This document shows positions 42,450 to 52,852 of a stretch of 64,000 bases of DNA, in pieces. Position 1 is the first letter of the stretch. Every line of letters starts with the position of its first letter. This stretch comes from Georgenia satyanarayanai (GTDB lineage: Bacteria > Actinomycetota > Actinomycetes > Actinomycetales > Actinomycetaceae): assembly GCF_023715365.1 (NCBI RefSeq), contig NZ_JAMBNZ010000011.1, forward strand, positions 48,503-112,502. Direction: 5' to 3'. Position numbers and translations under genes: made by a program. Below the pieces are notes generated by a model, which did not search any database, was not told the DNA's origin, and was given only the letters and a program-made list of their open reading frames with translations.

Positions 42450-44111
42450 TCAGGCGGGCTCGGGCAGCGGGCTCCACACGGGGTCGGGGGCGCTCCCGCC
42501 GAGGACGACGGCGCCCAGCACCACCGCCGTCGCGAGCGCCACGAGGACGACTCCGCGCAGCACCGGCGCCGGCAGCCCGCCGAGGACGGCACGGGCACCC
42601 TCCCGCGCGGACGCGGACGGCGGGACGACCCAGGCGAGCGCGAGCCCGGCCGCCGCTGCCGCCCAGGTAAGTGCCGGCGTCGTCGTGCCGTCCTCGACGC
42701 CGGTGCCGTGCGCCGCCCACCAGCCCCCGCCCGCGACGACGACGGCGAGCAGCAGTCCCGGGAGCGCCGCGCCCGCCGCCCACAGCAGGTGGGCGGGCGC
42801 ACCGAGCCAGGCACGCGCCGCGTCCGAGCGTCGGGGGCCGCGCCTCAGCCGCACCGCCCGCAACCGCTGGGTCCCCCGTCCGACCGCGCCGAGCACGACG
42901 AGGAGCAGCGCCACCCCGACCAGCCACGGGCCTGGCGCGAGGAGCGCGAGCGCGCTGAGCCCGAGGCCGAGGGCCGTCACCGCACCGGTCCGCCGGCGCG
43001 GTGGCAGCGCCCACTCAGGGGGCTCGATCGGCACGGCGCCACCCCAGCCGGGTGGGGGCTGCACCGGTGCGAGCGGCTGCTGCTGCACGGGCGCCGGCTG
43101 CCACGGCTGGGGCTGCCAGTCGTGCTGCTGCGGCTCCTGCCACGGCGCGGACCGCCAGGGCGCCTCCGGGGCCGCCTGCCACGGCTGCTGGACCGTCTGC
43201 GGAAGGGGCGCGTCGGCGACCGCCGGGAGCGCGCGCGTCTCGGCCGCCGGGGGACGGGGCGAGGGCAGCACGGAGGTTCGCGCGACGGCCGGGGGCTGCG
43301 GCGGCGCGAGCACAGCCGTGAGCGCGGGCCGGTGCCAGTCGCCGTCAAGGGCGGCCAGCACCTCCTCCGGCGGGAGGCGGCGGGCGGGATCGGGCTCGAG
43401 CGCGGCCGTCAGCACCGCCGCCAGGTCGGCGGGCAGGCCCTCGGTGTCAACGAGACCGGTGCTCACCCGGCCGAGCACCGCCTGGATCGTCCCGCGGCCG
43501 AAGGGCGGGCGGGCGGTGGCCGCGAAGGTGAGGACCGCGGCCCACGCCCACCAGTCGCCGTCGGGGCCGGGGTCGGCGCCGGCGATGACGTCCGGGTCGA
43601 GGTAGCCCGGCGTGCCGGTGACCATCCCGGTCTGGGTGAGGCGCACGTCGTCGGCCACCTGGGCGATGCCGAAGTCGATGATGACGGGACCGTCGGCGGC
43701 GAGCATGACGTTGCCGGGCTTGAGGTCGCGGTGGGTGACGCCGGCGGCGTGGATGGAGCGCAGACCGGCGGCCAGCCCGTGAGCGAGCCCTCCGAGCTCC
43801 TCGGCGTCGAGCGGTCCGTGCTCGCGGACGTCGTCCTCGAGGGTGGGCCCGTCGACGAGCTCGGTGACGACGAAGGCGGTGACGCCGTCGACCTCCGCGT
43901 CCAGCACCCGGGCCACGCCCTGCCCGCGGACACGGTGGAGGAGCTCGACCTCCCGGCGCAGCCGGTCCCGGGCCGCGGGGTCGGCCGCGATCGACTCGTG
44001 GAGGACCTTGACCGCCACCCGGTTGCCGTCCGCGTCGAGCGCCTCGTGCACCGCGCCCATCCCGCCGGCGCCGATGCGCCGCACGAGGTGGTAGCCGTCG
44101 ATCCCCTGCAT
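42450..44111 (-). CDS. Serine/threonine protein kinase with membrane C-terminus
   Basis: This is a Hanks-type kinase. The 553-residue product has the kinase domain at about 8-265: glycine loop IGAGGMGAVHEA, VAVKVL (Lys), THRDLKPGNVML (catalytic loop) and IDFGIAQV (DFG). A linker rich in Pro, Gln and Trp (about 290-390, PWQ repeats) follows, then four C-terminal hydrophobic segments (about 410-545). There are no PASTA domains, so it is not PknB. The start MQGIDGYHLVRRIG is typical. It diverges from otsA. Targets are unknown. Confidence 0.92.
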   Translation of the reverse strand: MQGIDGYHLVRRIGAGGMGAVHEALDADGNRVAVKVLHESIAADPAARDRLRREVELLHRVRGQGVARVLDAEVDGVTAFVVTELVDGPTLEDDVREHGPLDAEELGGLAHGLAAGLRSIHAAGVTHRDLKPGNVMLAADGPVIIDFGIAQVADDVRLTQTGMVTGTPGYLDPDVIAGADPGPDGDWWAWAAVLTFAATARPPFGRGTIQAVLGRVSTGLVDTEGLPADLAAVLTAALEPDPARRLPPEEVLAALDGDWHRPALTAVLAPPQPPAVARTSVLPSPRPPAAETRALPAVADAPLPQTVQQPWQAAPEAPWRSAPWQEPQQHDWQPQPWQPAPVQQQPLAPVQPPPGWGGAVPIEPPEWALPPRRRTGAVTALGLGLSALALLAPGPWLVGVALLLVVLGAVGRGTQRLRAVRLRRGPRRSDAARAWLGAPAHLLWAAGAALPGLLLAVVVAGGGWWAAHGTGVEDGTTTPALTWAAAAAGLALAWVVPPSASAREGARAVLGGLPAPVLRGVVLVALATAVVLGAVVLGGSAPDPVWSPLPEPA

Positions 44112-44217
44112 GACGACAACCTACCCAGCCGACCGGCCGGCGCCGCGGTCCCCATGCCGCCGGGACCGGCCCCAGGTAGCCTCGGCAAAAGGATGACCAA
44201 GGAGGAACGAACACCTG

Positions 44218-45639
44218 ATGCCTGCCGGTGAGCACTCGATCGTCGTCGTCGCCAACCGCCTTCCCGTCGACATCACCACGGGCCCCGACGGCTCCGTCGA
44301 CTGGACCCGCTCCCCCGGTGGCCTCGTCACCGCGCTCGCGCCGGTCATGCGGCAGCACGAGGGAGCCTGGGTGGGTTGGGCGGGCAGCCCCGACCTGTCC
44401 CTGGACCCCTTCGAGGCCGACGGCATCCGCGTGTGGCCCGTCGCGCTGAGCGAGCAGGAGATCGCCGACTACTACGAGGGCTTCTCCAACGGCACCCTGT
44501 GGCCGCTCTACCACGACGTCATCGTCCCGCCGGAGTACCACCGCAAGTGGTGGAACGCCTACGTGGCCGTCAACCGCCGCTTCGCGGCCGCCGCGGCCGA
44601 GGCCGTCTCCGAGGGCGGCACGGTATGGGTGCACGACTACCAGCTCCAGCTGGTCCCCTCCGTGCTGCGGATGCTGCGGCCCGACGTCCGTATCGGCTTC
44701 TTCAACCACATCCCCTTCCCGCCGGTCGAGATCTTCGGCCAGCTCCCCTGGCGGCGGCAGGTCGTCGAGGGGCTCCTCGGGGCCGACCTCATCGGCTTCC
44801 AGCGCTCCTCGGACGCCTCGAACTTCATGCGCGCGGTGCGGCGCCTCACGCCGCTCACCACCAAGGGCCGGACCGTGACGGTCGGAGCCCGGTGGTCGCG
44901 GCCCGAGCGCCAGGTGCGCGCCGGCGCCTTCCCCATCTCCATCGACACCGCCTCCTTCGACGAGCTCGCCCAGAGCGAGCCGGTGCAGCAGCGCGCCGTG
45001 GAGATCCGCCAGGAACTCGGCAGCCCCGACGTCCTCCTCCTCGGCGTGGACCGCCTCGACTACACCAAGGGCATCCGCCACCGGCTCAAGGCCTTTGGCG
45101 AGCTCCTCGCCGACGGCCGCGTGACACCGCCGGAGACGACGCTCGTCCAGATCGCCAGCCCCTCCCGCGAGCGCGTGGACCAGTACCGGCAGCTGCGCGA
45201 CGAGATCGAGGTGACGGTCGGGCGCATCAACGGCGACTACGGCGTCCTCGGCAAGCCCGCCGTCCACTACATGCACCACTCCTACCCGGCCGAGGAGATG
45301 GCCGCCCTGTATCTCGCGGCCGACGTCATGCTCGTCACGTCCCTGCGGGACGGGATGAACCTCGTCGCCAAGGAGTACATCGCCGCCCGGCGCGACCTCG
45401 GCGGCGTTCTCGTACTCAGCGAGTTCACCGGCGCCGCCGACGAGCTCGGCCAGGCGTTGCTCATCAACCCGCACGACGTCGACGGCACCAAGACCGCGAT
45501 CATGCGGGCCATCGGCATGGAGCCGCGGGAGCGGCGACGACGGATGCGCGCGCTGCGCCGCCGCGTCGTCGAGCACGACGTCCAGCGTTGGGCCGAGGAC
45601 TTCCTCAGCGCCCTGTCCACCGGAAGGAGCGAGGCATGA
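44218..45639 (+). CDS. otsA: Trehalose-6-phosphate synthase
   Basis: OtsA makes trehalose-6-phosphate from UDP-glucose and glucose-6-phosphate. The 473-residue GT20 product has [65 protein letters not shown] and [16 protein letters not shown], all substrate-binding motifs. A GGAGG ribosome site lies about 14 bases before the ATG. The stop overlaps the otsB start (ATGA). Trehalose serves as osmoprotectant. Confidence 0.96.
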   Translation: MPAGEHSIVVVANRLPVDITTGPDGSVDWTRSPGGLVTALAPVMRQHEGAWVGWAGSPDLSLDPFEADGIRVWPVALSEQEIADYYEGFSNGTLWPLYHDVIVPPEYHRKWWNAYVAVNRRFAAAAAEAVSEGGTVWVHDYQLQLVPSVLRMLRPDVRIGFFNHIPFPPVEIFGQLPWRRQVVEGLLGADLIGFQRSSDASNFMRAVRRLTPLTTKGRTVTVGARWSRPERQVRAGAFPISIDTASFDELAQSEPVQQRAVEIRQELGSPDVLLLGVDRLDYTKGIRHRLKAFGELLADGRVTPPETTLVQIASPSRERVDQYRQLRDEIEVTVGRINGDYGVLGKPAVHYMHHSYPAEEMAALYLAADVMLVTSLRDGMNLVAKEYIAARRDLGGVLVLSEFTGAADELGQALLINPHDVDGTKTAIMRAIGMEPRERRRRMRALRRRVVEHDVQRWAEDFLSALSTGRSEA

Positions 45640-46493
45640 GCGAGAACCACGACCCGGGCGTCCCCGGCCCGGGGGTCGACGTCCCCCTGTTCGTCCAGCA
45701 CATCGAGGAGATCCTCGACCAGGCGCTGCGGGGGCTCGCCGCCCAGCCCTCCATCCTCGTCGCGCTCGACTTCGACGGCGTGCTCGCGCCCCTCGTCGAC
45801 GACCCCACGGAGTCGCGGATCGTGCCGGCCGCCGTCGAGGCGCTCGCCCGGCTCGACGCCCTGCCCGGCGTCCACGTCGCGCTCATCTCCGGACGCGAGG
45901 CCACCTCGCTCGTCTCCCTCGCCGAGGTCCCGGTCGGGACCCGCATCGTCGGCAGCCACGGCGCCCAGCGCGGGCACGTGGGCCTGTCCCCCAGCCAGCT
46001 GCCCGAGCTCGTCACCGAGCCGCTCGCGCTCAGCGACGAGCAGGCCACCCTCCGGGCCGAGGTCCTCCGGGAGGCCACCGACCTCGCCGGCCGCTACGAG
46101 GGTGCCTGGGTCGAGACGAAGCCGGCGTCCGTCGTCGTGCACTCGCGCCGGTGCAGCCCGCAGGACGCTGCCGCCCTCGCCGACGCCGTCCTCGCCGGGC
46201 CGGCCACCCGGTCCGGGCTGCGCGTGCAGGAGGGCAAGTCCGTCGTCGAGATGGCGGTGGTCGACACGACCAAGGGCGACGCCGTCGCCGAGCTGCGCGC
46301 CGACGTCGCCCCCCACGCGGTGCTCTTCGCCGGTGACGACGTCACGGACGAAGATGCCTTCGCCGTCCTCGGGCCGCAGGACGTGGGCATCAAGGTGGGC
46401 GACGGGCCGACCGCGGCCGGCTACCGGGTGGCCGACCCGGACGAGATGGCCGCCGTCCTCCTGCGTCTCCTGGAGCTGCGCGAGACCGTGTGA
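45636..46493 (+). CDS. otsB: Trehalose-6-phosphate phosphatase
   Basis: OtsB removes the phosphate from trehalose-6-phosphate. The 285-residue HAD-fold product has the nucleophile motif [16 protein letters not shown], then ISGREA, a small cap, GKSVVEM and the metal motif [18 protein letters not shown] precedes the ATG, which overlaps the otsA stop, so the two enzymes are made together. About 40 extra N-terminal residues precede the HAD motif. Confidence 0.94.
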   Translation: MSENHDPGVPGPGVDVPLFVQHIEEILDQALRGLAAQPSILVALDFDGVLAPLVDDPTESRIVPAAVEALARLDALPGVHVALISGREATSLVSLAEVPVGTRIVGSHGAQRGHVGLSPSQLPELVTEPLALSDEQATLRAEVLREATDLAGRYEGAWVETKPASVVVHSRRCSPQDAAALADAVLAGPATRSGLRVQEGKSVVEMAVVDTTKGDAVAELRADVAPHAVLFAGDDVTDEDAFAVLGPQDVGIKVGDGPTAAGYRVADPDEMAAVLLRLLELRETV

Positions 46494-46545
46494 TCCTGAC
46501 GACACCGGGACCTGTGACTGTGCCGCCCGACACCCCTGTTGTGTC

Positions 46546-46600
46546 ACACTGGCCCCAGCCCAGCCACGGTGGTCACCGATCTCCGCGGACGGGCCAGTGT
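46546..46600 (+). promoter_or_regulatory. Inverted repeat in the leader of the ABC ATPase gene
   Basis: ACACTGGCCC (46546-46555) and GGGCCAGTGT (46591-46600) are perfect 10-base arms 35 bases apart in the 180-base gap before the ATPase gene. This could be a regulator site or a leader hairpin. Confidence 0.35.
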
Positions 46601-46673
46601 CAAGGCAGACACCTGGCACTCTTCACAACGGATCGTCCGGCACGTACCTGCCGGTGAAGGGATGTACACCACC

Positions 46674-47801
<1,128 letters not shown>

Positions 47802-47877
47802 CGCGTCAGCGCATCGCAGGGGCGGACCCGATACGGTCGGGTTCGCCCCTGCGGCACGTCACGAGGAGTCGGAGCTG

Positions 47878-49116
47878 ATGGCACAGTCCCTGGAGATCAC
47901 CGCTGCACGGCTGGACCCTGCCCTCCTCGACCTGCCCTGGGAGGTCCCGCTCGAGGAGTGGCCCGAGTCGGTCCTCGCCGCCCTCCCGCGTGGTATCTCC
48001 CGCCACGTCGTGCGCTTCGTGCGGCTCTCCGGGCGGGTCATCGCCGTCAAGGAGATCGGCGAGACCGTGGCCTTCCACGAGTACGAGATGCTCCGCAACC
48101 TCAACCGGCTCGACGCGCCGTCGGTGCAGCCCCTCGCCGTCATCACCGGCCGTGCCACGCCGCAGGGTGAGCCGCTGGACTCCGTGCTCGTCACCGAGCA
48201 CCTCCAGTTCTCCCTGCCCTACCGCGCGCTGTTCTCCCAGTACCTGCGCCCGGACACCGCCACGCGCCTCATCGATGCCGCGGCCGTGCTCCTCGTGCGC
48301 CTGCACCTCCTGGGCTTCTACTGGGGCGACGTCTCGCTGTCCAACACCCTCTTCCGCCGCGACGCCGGCGCCTTCGCGGCCTACCTCGTGGACGCGGAGA
48401 CCGGGGAGTTCCAGCCCGAGCTCACCATCGGGCAGCGCGAGTACGACCTCGACATCGCCCGGACCAACATCATCGGCGAGCTCATGGACCTCCAGGCCGG
48501 TGAGATCCTCGACGAGGACGTCGACACGATCGAGGTCGGCAACCGGATCGTCGAGCGGTACACCGCCCTGTGGCGTGAGCTCACCGACTCCGAGTCCTTC
48601 GACACCGGCGAACGCTGGCGCGTGGCCGCCCGCATCGACCGCCTCAACGAGCTCGGCTACGACGTCGGTGAGCTGACGATGACGACCGACGTCGACGGCA
48701 CGAGCGTCCAGATCCAGCCGAAGGTGGTCGACGCCGGCCACCACCACCGCCGGATGATGCGCCTCACGGGCCTGGACGTCCAGGAGAACCAGGCGCGCCG
48801 GATGCTCAACGACCTCGACGCCTACCGAGCCGCGACCGACCGGCAGGGCGAGGACGAGGAGTTCGTCGCGCACGACTGGCTCGCCAAGGTCTTCGAGCCC
48901 ACCGTGCGCGCCATCCCGCGCGAGCTGCGCGGGAAGCTCGAGCCGGCGGAGATCTTCCACGAGGTGCTCGAGCACCGCTGGTTCATCTCCGAGCAGCAGC
49001 GCCGGGACGTGCCGCTGCCCGAGGCCGTGCAGTCCTACGTCGACGCCGTCCTGCGCCACCGCCCCGACGAGCGCTCCTTCCTCGGCGTCGACGCCCCCCG
49101 CCTCGAGGACCTCTAA
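47878..49116 (+). CDS. DUF4032 domain protein, kinase-like
   Basis: This is a 412-residue cytoplasmic protein of a family found in actinobacteria with no known function. The N-terminal half resembles atypical kinases (VRFVRLSGRVIAVKEI as a Lys strand, LLRLHLLG-type helix, FYWGDVSLSNTLFRRDAG as a catalytic-loop-like HxD replacement, and AYLVDAETGE as a metal-like loop). The C-terminal half (about 280-400) is helical and charged. The ATG at 47878 has GGAG upstream. Its placement after the sugar ATPase is common in relatives. Kinase activity is a suggestion. Confidence 0.8.
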   Translation: MAQSLEITAARLDPALLDLPWEVPLEEWPESVLAALPRGISRHVVRFVRLSGRVIAVKEIGETVAFHEYEMLRNLNRLDAPSVQPLAVITGRATPQGEPLDSVLVTEHLQFSLPYRALFSQYLRPDTATRLIDAAAVLLVRLHLLGFYWGDVSLSNTLFRRDAGAFAAYLVDAETGEFQPELTIGQREYDLDIARTNIIGELMDLQAGEILDEDVDTIEVGNRIVERYTALWRELTDSESFDTGERWRVAARIDRLNELGYDVGELTMTTDVDGTSVQIQPKVVDAGHHHRRMMRLTGLDVQENQARRMLNDLDAYRAATDRQGEDEEFVAHDWLAKVFEPTVRAIPRELRGKLEPAEIFHEVLEHRWFISEQQRRDVPLPEAVQSYVDAVLRHRPDERSFLGVDAPRLEDL

Positions 49117-49170
49117 CCCTCTCTGAGCGGGCCCGCCGTCGCCCGCCGTCGCCGTCCCTGACCATCCCCC

Positions 49171-49267
49171 GTCGCTGTTCTGCGCACAGGTTCGCGACAC
49201 GCCGGCGACACGCCGGGACACCTGACGCATAGAGGCGCTTCTGGCGACCTGTGCGCAGATCAGCGAC
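49171..49267. repeat. Palindromic repeat 1, downstream of the DUF559 gene
   Basis: Arms of 21 bases (49171-49191 and 49247-49267) are inverted with one mismatch around a 55-base centre. The arm core CTGCGCACAGGT recurs in repeat 2. The centre has two GACACGCCGG units, also seen in repeat 2 in reverse orientation. It lies 12 bases after the DUF559 stop and 54 bases after the DUF4032 stop, so it could also terminate both. Confidence 0.75.
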
Positions 49268-49279
49268 AGTCCACCGGTC

Positions 49280-50116
49280 TCACGACCCGCCGAGCAGCCC
49301 CTTCACAGCGGACACGATCACGCGGGGGTCTTGCATGATCTCCTCCCACGTGAAGCGCAGGACGAGGTAGCCCCTCTCGAGCAGCGCGCGGTCGCGCCGC
49401 CGGTCCTTCCGGTACTCCGCCCGGCCGGAGTGGTAGGCGAAGCCGTCACACTCCACGACGATGCGGCCCTCGACCACCAGGTCGACCTCGCCGACTCCGT
49501 CGATCTCCACGCCCGCCGACACGATCAGGCCGGCGTCCTCGAGCGCCAGCCGCGCGCGCGTCTCGATGACCGATCGGCTGCGCGGACTGCAACGCTCCAG
49601 GGTGGCGAGTGCGGCCGGACTGCCCCTCCCGGTGAGCGTGCGGCGGACCGCCTCCGGTGTCACCAGGCCCTTTCGCAGGGCGGCGTCCAGGACGACGGCC
49701 GCTTCCTCCGCCGGCCGGCACCGCAGCACCCGGGCGAGCGCGTCGGCCAGCGGAGCGAGGGGGAAGCCGACAGGTGACGGTGCAATCCAGCTGCCCTCCC
49801 CGTGAACGCGCACGGCCATGTCGATCGACCGTCTCCCGCGCCTCCGAGGGAGCGCGACGTGCGGGCGGTCGGGGGCGACGAGAAGGGGAAGGTCGAAGAA
49901 CTCGGCGATACTCACGCAGGTGATCACCGCGCCCATGCGGCGGGCGACGACGACGGACTCCCGGGCGTCAGCGACGGCGAGCCACCCGGCCCCCAGGTCG
50001 CGGATCTGTCCCGCGGCGACCGCCGCCGTCACCGCGCGCCGCTCCGCCGTCGTCCGGGCGATCTGGGTGCGCGTGCCGACGCCGCCGTACGTCCACAGCC
50101 TGCTGACCGCATCCAT
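49280..50116 (-). CDS. AbiEi-like/DUF559 domain protein, putative endonuclease
   Basis: The 278-residue product has two parts. Residues about 1-75 look like the AbiEi-type winged helix (TRTQIARTTAERRAVTAAVA, and LGAGWLAVADA) found in type IV antitoxins. Residues about 180-275 match the DUF559, Vsr/PD-(D/E)XK-like nuclease fold: IDGVGEVDLVVEGRIVVECD, then FAYHSGRAEYRKDRRRDRAL and a GYLVLRFTWEEI strand. Between lies an Arg/Ala-rich link. No toxin partner is adjacent. The ATG at 50116 has no strong ribosome site, so a GTG upstream is possible. Related palindromic repeats flank the gene. Nuclease activity is inferred from fold motifs. Confidence 0.8.
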   Translation of the reverse strand: MDAVSRLWTYGGVGTRTQIARTTAERRAVTAAVAAGQIRDLGAGWLAVADARESVVVARRMGAVITCVSIAEFFDLPLLVAPDRPHVALPRRRGRRSIDMAVRVHGEGSWIAPSPVGFPLAPLADALARVLRCRPAEEAAVVLDAALRKGLVTPEAVRRTLTGRGSPAALATLERCSPRSRSVIETRARLALEDAGLIVSAGVEIDGVGEVDLVVEGRIVVECDGFAYHSGRAEYRKDRRRDRALLERGYLVLRFTWEEIMQDPRVIVSAVKGLLGGS

Positions 50117-50221
50117 CGGCTGAGCGTCGCCGACCGCGAGTACCCGCCGTCGCCAGCCGCACGGAACGGTGGACGGGACACCCACGCGCGGGGGCTGTGC
50201 AGCAACCGAGGTCGCCGCGAT

Positions 50222-50310
50222 GTCGCCGATCTGCGCACAGGTTCCTCGAGGCCCCCCGTACGCGACACCTGTCCCGGCGTGTCGCGCCCGTGTCGCCGAC
50301 CTGTGCGCAG
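50222..50310. repeat. Palindromic repeat 2, upstream of the DUF559 gene
   Basis: Left arm GTCGCCGATCTGCGCAC... (50222-50242) and right arm ACCTGTGCGCAG (50299-50310) share the same 12-base core as repeat 1. A perfect inner hairpin CGCGACAC/GTGTCGCG (50261-50268 with 50279-50286) lies inside. The minus-strand centre (GACACGCCGGGACA) matches the plus-strand centre of repeat 1, so the two copies are oppositely oriented around the gene. It occupies the promoter region of the DUF559 gene and the 3' end of rlmB (stop at 50374). Confidence 0.75.
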
Positions 50311-50373
50311 CATGGCTGCAGCCGGCGGCACGGGGCGCCCGCCCAGCGGCGGGCGCCAGATCAGCGGCAGCGC

Positions 50374-51339
50374 TCAGCGGGTGGCGCGGATGCGGGCGAT
50401 CTCGTAGAGGCTGATGCCCGTCGCCACGGCGGCGTTGAGGGACTCCACGCTCGAGGAGATCTCGATGCCGGCGATCGCGTCGCAGGTCTCGCGCACGAGC
50501 CGCGACAGGCCCTTGCCCTCGGAGCCGACGACGACGACGAGCGGCTCGGTGGCGAGCTCGAGCTCGGCCACCGTCGTGGGCGCCTCGCCGTCGAGCCCGA
50601 CGACGAAGCAGCCGGCCTTCTTGTAGTCCTGCAGCGCGCGCACGAGGTTCGTCGCCCGGGCCACCGGCACGCGGGCGGCGGCGCCGGCGGACACCCGCCA
50701 CACGGTGGCGGTGACGCCGGCGGAGCGGCGCTCGGGGACGAGGACGCCGTCCACCCCGAAGGCCCCGGCGGAGCGGAGCACCGCCCCGAGGTTGTGCGGG
50801 TCGGTGACGCCGTCGAGGGCGACGATGAGGGGCGCGCTACCCGGGAAGCGGCCGAGGAGGTCGGAGGGGTCGGCGTACTCGTAGGGCGGCACCTGGATGG
50901 CGATGCCCTGGTGGTTGCCGCCGTCGGTGAGCTTGTCGAGGTCGCTCTTGCTCGCCTCGAGGAGCGGGGTGTTGCGCGCAGTGACGGTGCGCAGCACCTC
51001 GCCGAGACGCTCGTCGGAGTCGACGCGGGCCGCGAGGTAGACGTGGTCGATCGGGATGCCGGCCCGCACGGCCTCGAGGACGGCGTTCCGGCCGGCCACG
51101 AGCTCGCGCCCGGTACTCGTCCGGGCCGCCGCCGGCTTGCGCGCGGTGTCGCCACGGCCCTCTCGCTTCTCGGCCGCCGCCTTACGCGCTGCCGCCGGGT
51201 GGTAGGGCCGCTCGGCGGCCTTGGGCGTGGGCCCGCGCCCCTCGAGCGCTCGGCGCCCCTTGCCGCCACTGCCGGCCGTTGCCCCCTTCTTCGATCCAGC
51301 CTTGCGTACTGCGCCGCGGCGCTTGGAGTTCCCGGCCAT
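50374..51339 (-). CDS. rlmB: 23S rRNA 2'-O-methyltransferase RlmB (TrmH/SPOUT family)
   Basis: RlmB methylates the 2'-O of G2251 in 23S rRNA. The 321-residue product has a basic, Ala/Lys-rich N-terminal tail (about 1-75), the substrate-binding domain (GRNAVLEAVRAGIPIDHVYL) and the SPOUT domain. That domain has the knot motifs ALDGVTDPHNLGAVLRSAGA, VVVVGSEGKGLSRLVRETCD and SLNAAVATGISLYE. AGGAGG sits 7 bases before the ATG at 51339, which shares a base with the cysS stop. Confidence 0.93.
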   Translation of the reverse strand: MAGNSKRRGAVRKAGSKKGATAGSGGKGRRALEGRGPTPKAAERPYHPAAARKAAAEKREGRGDTARKPAAARTSTGRELVAGRNAVLEAVRAGIPIDHVYLAARVDSDERLGEVLRTVTARNTPLLEASKSDLDKLTDGGNHQGIAIQVPPYEYADPSDLLGRFPGSAPLIVALDGVTDPHNLGAVLRSAGAFGVDGVLVPERRSAGVTATVWRVSAGAAARVPVARATNLVRALQDYKKAGCFVVGLDGEAPTTVAELELATEPLVVVVGSEGKGLSRLVRETCDAIAGIEISSSVESLNAAVATGISLYEIARIRATR

Positions 51340-52778
51340 CAACGGCCTCCTCTCGTCCCCAGCTGCCATCTGGCACCGTCGGGTGAATCCTCAATGATGA
51401 TGCCTGCCGCCTGGAGCTGGTCGCGCAGCGCGTCGGCGCGGGCCCAGTCCTTGGCCTTGCGGGCGTCCGCGCGCTCGGCGAGCACGCAGGGGACGAGCAC
51501 GTCCAGCGCCTCACGGGCGGCGTCGTCGGAACCGGCCGCGGTGGCCCACGGCGCGGCGAGTGGGTCGAGCCCGAGCACGTCGAGCATGGACCGCACCTGG
51601 AGCTGGGCCTGCCACACGACGCTGTCCTCGCCCGCGGCGAGGGCGTTGTTGCCCGTCCGCACCTGCTCGTGCACGGCGGCGAGCGCGGCGGACACGTTGA
51701 GGTCGTCGTCCATCGCGGCGACGAAGGCGGGCGGCAGCGCGGAGATCGGCCGCCTCGTCACCTCCTCGGCGGGCACCTGCCCCACGCGCTCGACGGCGCG
51801 GGTGACGAAGCCGCTGAGGCGCTCCCAGGTGCTCGTCGCCTCGGCGAGGGAGTCCTCGGAGAACTCCACCGTCGAGCGGTAGTGGACGGTGCCGAGCGCG
51901 AAGCGCAGCACGATGGCGGGCACCCGCTCGAGGACGGCGGACACGACGAGCGAGTTGCCCAGCGACTTGCTCATCTTCTCCCCGCCCACGGTCACCCAGG
52001 CGTTGTGCATCCAGTGCCGGGCGAAGCCGTAGCCGGCGGCGCGGGACTGGGCCACCTCGTTCTCGTGGTGCGGGAAGCGCAGGTCGATGCCGCCGCCGTG
52101 GATGTCGAAGCTCTCCCCGAGGTAGCGGTGGGCCATGGCCGAGCACTCGAGGTGCCAGCCTGGCCGTCCGCGCCCGTAGGGCGTGTCCCAGGCAGCGGAC
52201 GCCGGCTCGCCGTCCTTGGGGTTCTTCCACAGGGCGAAGTCGCGGGCGTCGCGCTTGTCGCCCGCCTCCTCCTCGTCGAGGGTCGACATGTTCTCGAGCA
52301 GCTGGCGGGTGAGCGCTCCGTACGCGGGGAAGGAGCGGACGTCGAAGTAGACGTTGGCGCCCTCACCCCGGTAGGCGTGCCCGCGCTCGACGAGACGGTC
52401 GATGAGGGCGACCATCTCGGTCACGTGACCGGTCGCGCGGGGCTCGTAGGTGGGCCGCCCGACCCCGACGGCGTCGTAGGCGGCGGTGAACTCCTGCTCA
52501 AAGCGGTGGGCCCAGGCCCACCAGGGGACGCCCGTCTCGGCCGACTTGGTGAGAATCTTGTCGTCGATGTCGGTGACGTTGCGGACGAGGGTCACCTCCA
52601 GGCCCCGACGGCGCAGCCACCGGGCGAGCACGTCGAAGGCGATCGCCGAGCGCAGGTGACCCACGTGAGGCGCCCCCTGGACGGTGGCGCCACAGAGGTA
52701 GATGCTCACCCGTCCGGGGACGAGGGGCACCAGCTCGCGGTCCGACCGGGTGGCGGAGTCATGAAGTCGCAGGCTCAC
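51339..52778 (-). CDS. cysS: Cysteine-tRNA ligase
   Basis: This enzyme charges tRNA-Cys. The 479-residue product has [18 protein letters not shown] (HIGH-type motif with the zinc Cys), the zinc-site [23 protein letters not shown] and the KMSKS loop [14 protein letters not shown]-terminal DALR domain follows. It resembles cysS rather than the mycothiol ligase mshC in length and motifs. The GTG at 52778 lies 7 bases after TAGCCT, so it is probably leaderless. rlmB is coupled downstream. Confidence 0.95.
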   Translation of the reverse strand: MSLRLHDSATRSDRELVPLVPGRVSIYLCGATVQGAPHVGHLRSAIAFDVLARWLRRRGLEVTLVRNVTDIDDKILTKSAETGVPWWAWAHRFEQEFTAAYDAVGVGRPTYEPRATGHVTEMVALIDRLVERGHAYRGEGANVYFDVRSFPAYGALTRQLLENMSTLDEEEAGDKRDARDFALWKNPKDGEPASAAWDTPYGRGRPGWHLECSAMAHRYLGESFDIHGGGIDLRFPHHENEVAQSRAAGYGFARHWMHNAWVTVGGEKMSKSLGNSLVVSAVLERVPAIVLRFALGTVHYRSTVEFSEDSLAEATSTWERLSGFVTRAVERVGQVPAEEVTRRPISALPPAFVAAMDDDLNVSAALAAVHEQVRTGNNALAAGEDSVVWQAQLQVRSMLDVLGLDPLAAPWATAAGSDDAAREALDVLVPCVLAERADARKAKDWARADALRDQLQAAGIIIEDSPDGARWQLGTRGGR

Positions 52779-52852
52779 GTGCCCCAGGCTACCGGCGCAG
52801 GGGCCGGACGCCGCGGTGCCGGACGTCACCGCGGGGCGATAACGTCAGCCAG

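Noticed and set aside
41785..45430. Single GTTCACC sites inside the DsbA-like and otsA genes
   Set aside because: They are isolated, inside coding sequence, and lack an 11-base neighbour, so they are not PHO boxes.
50117..50701. Upstream extension of the DUF559 protein to 473 residues
   Set aside because: It would run through the palindromic repeat and the rlmB 3' end, with Arg/Ala/Gly-rich shadow composition.
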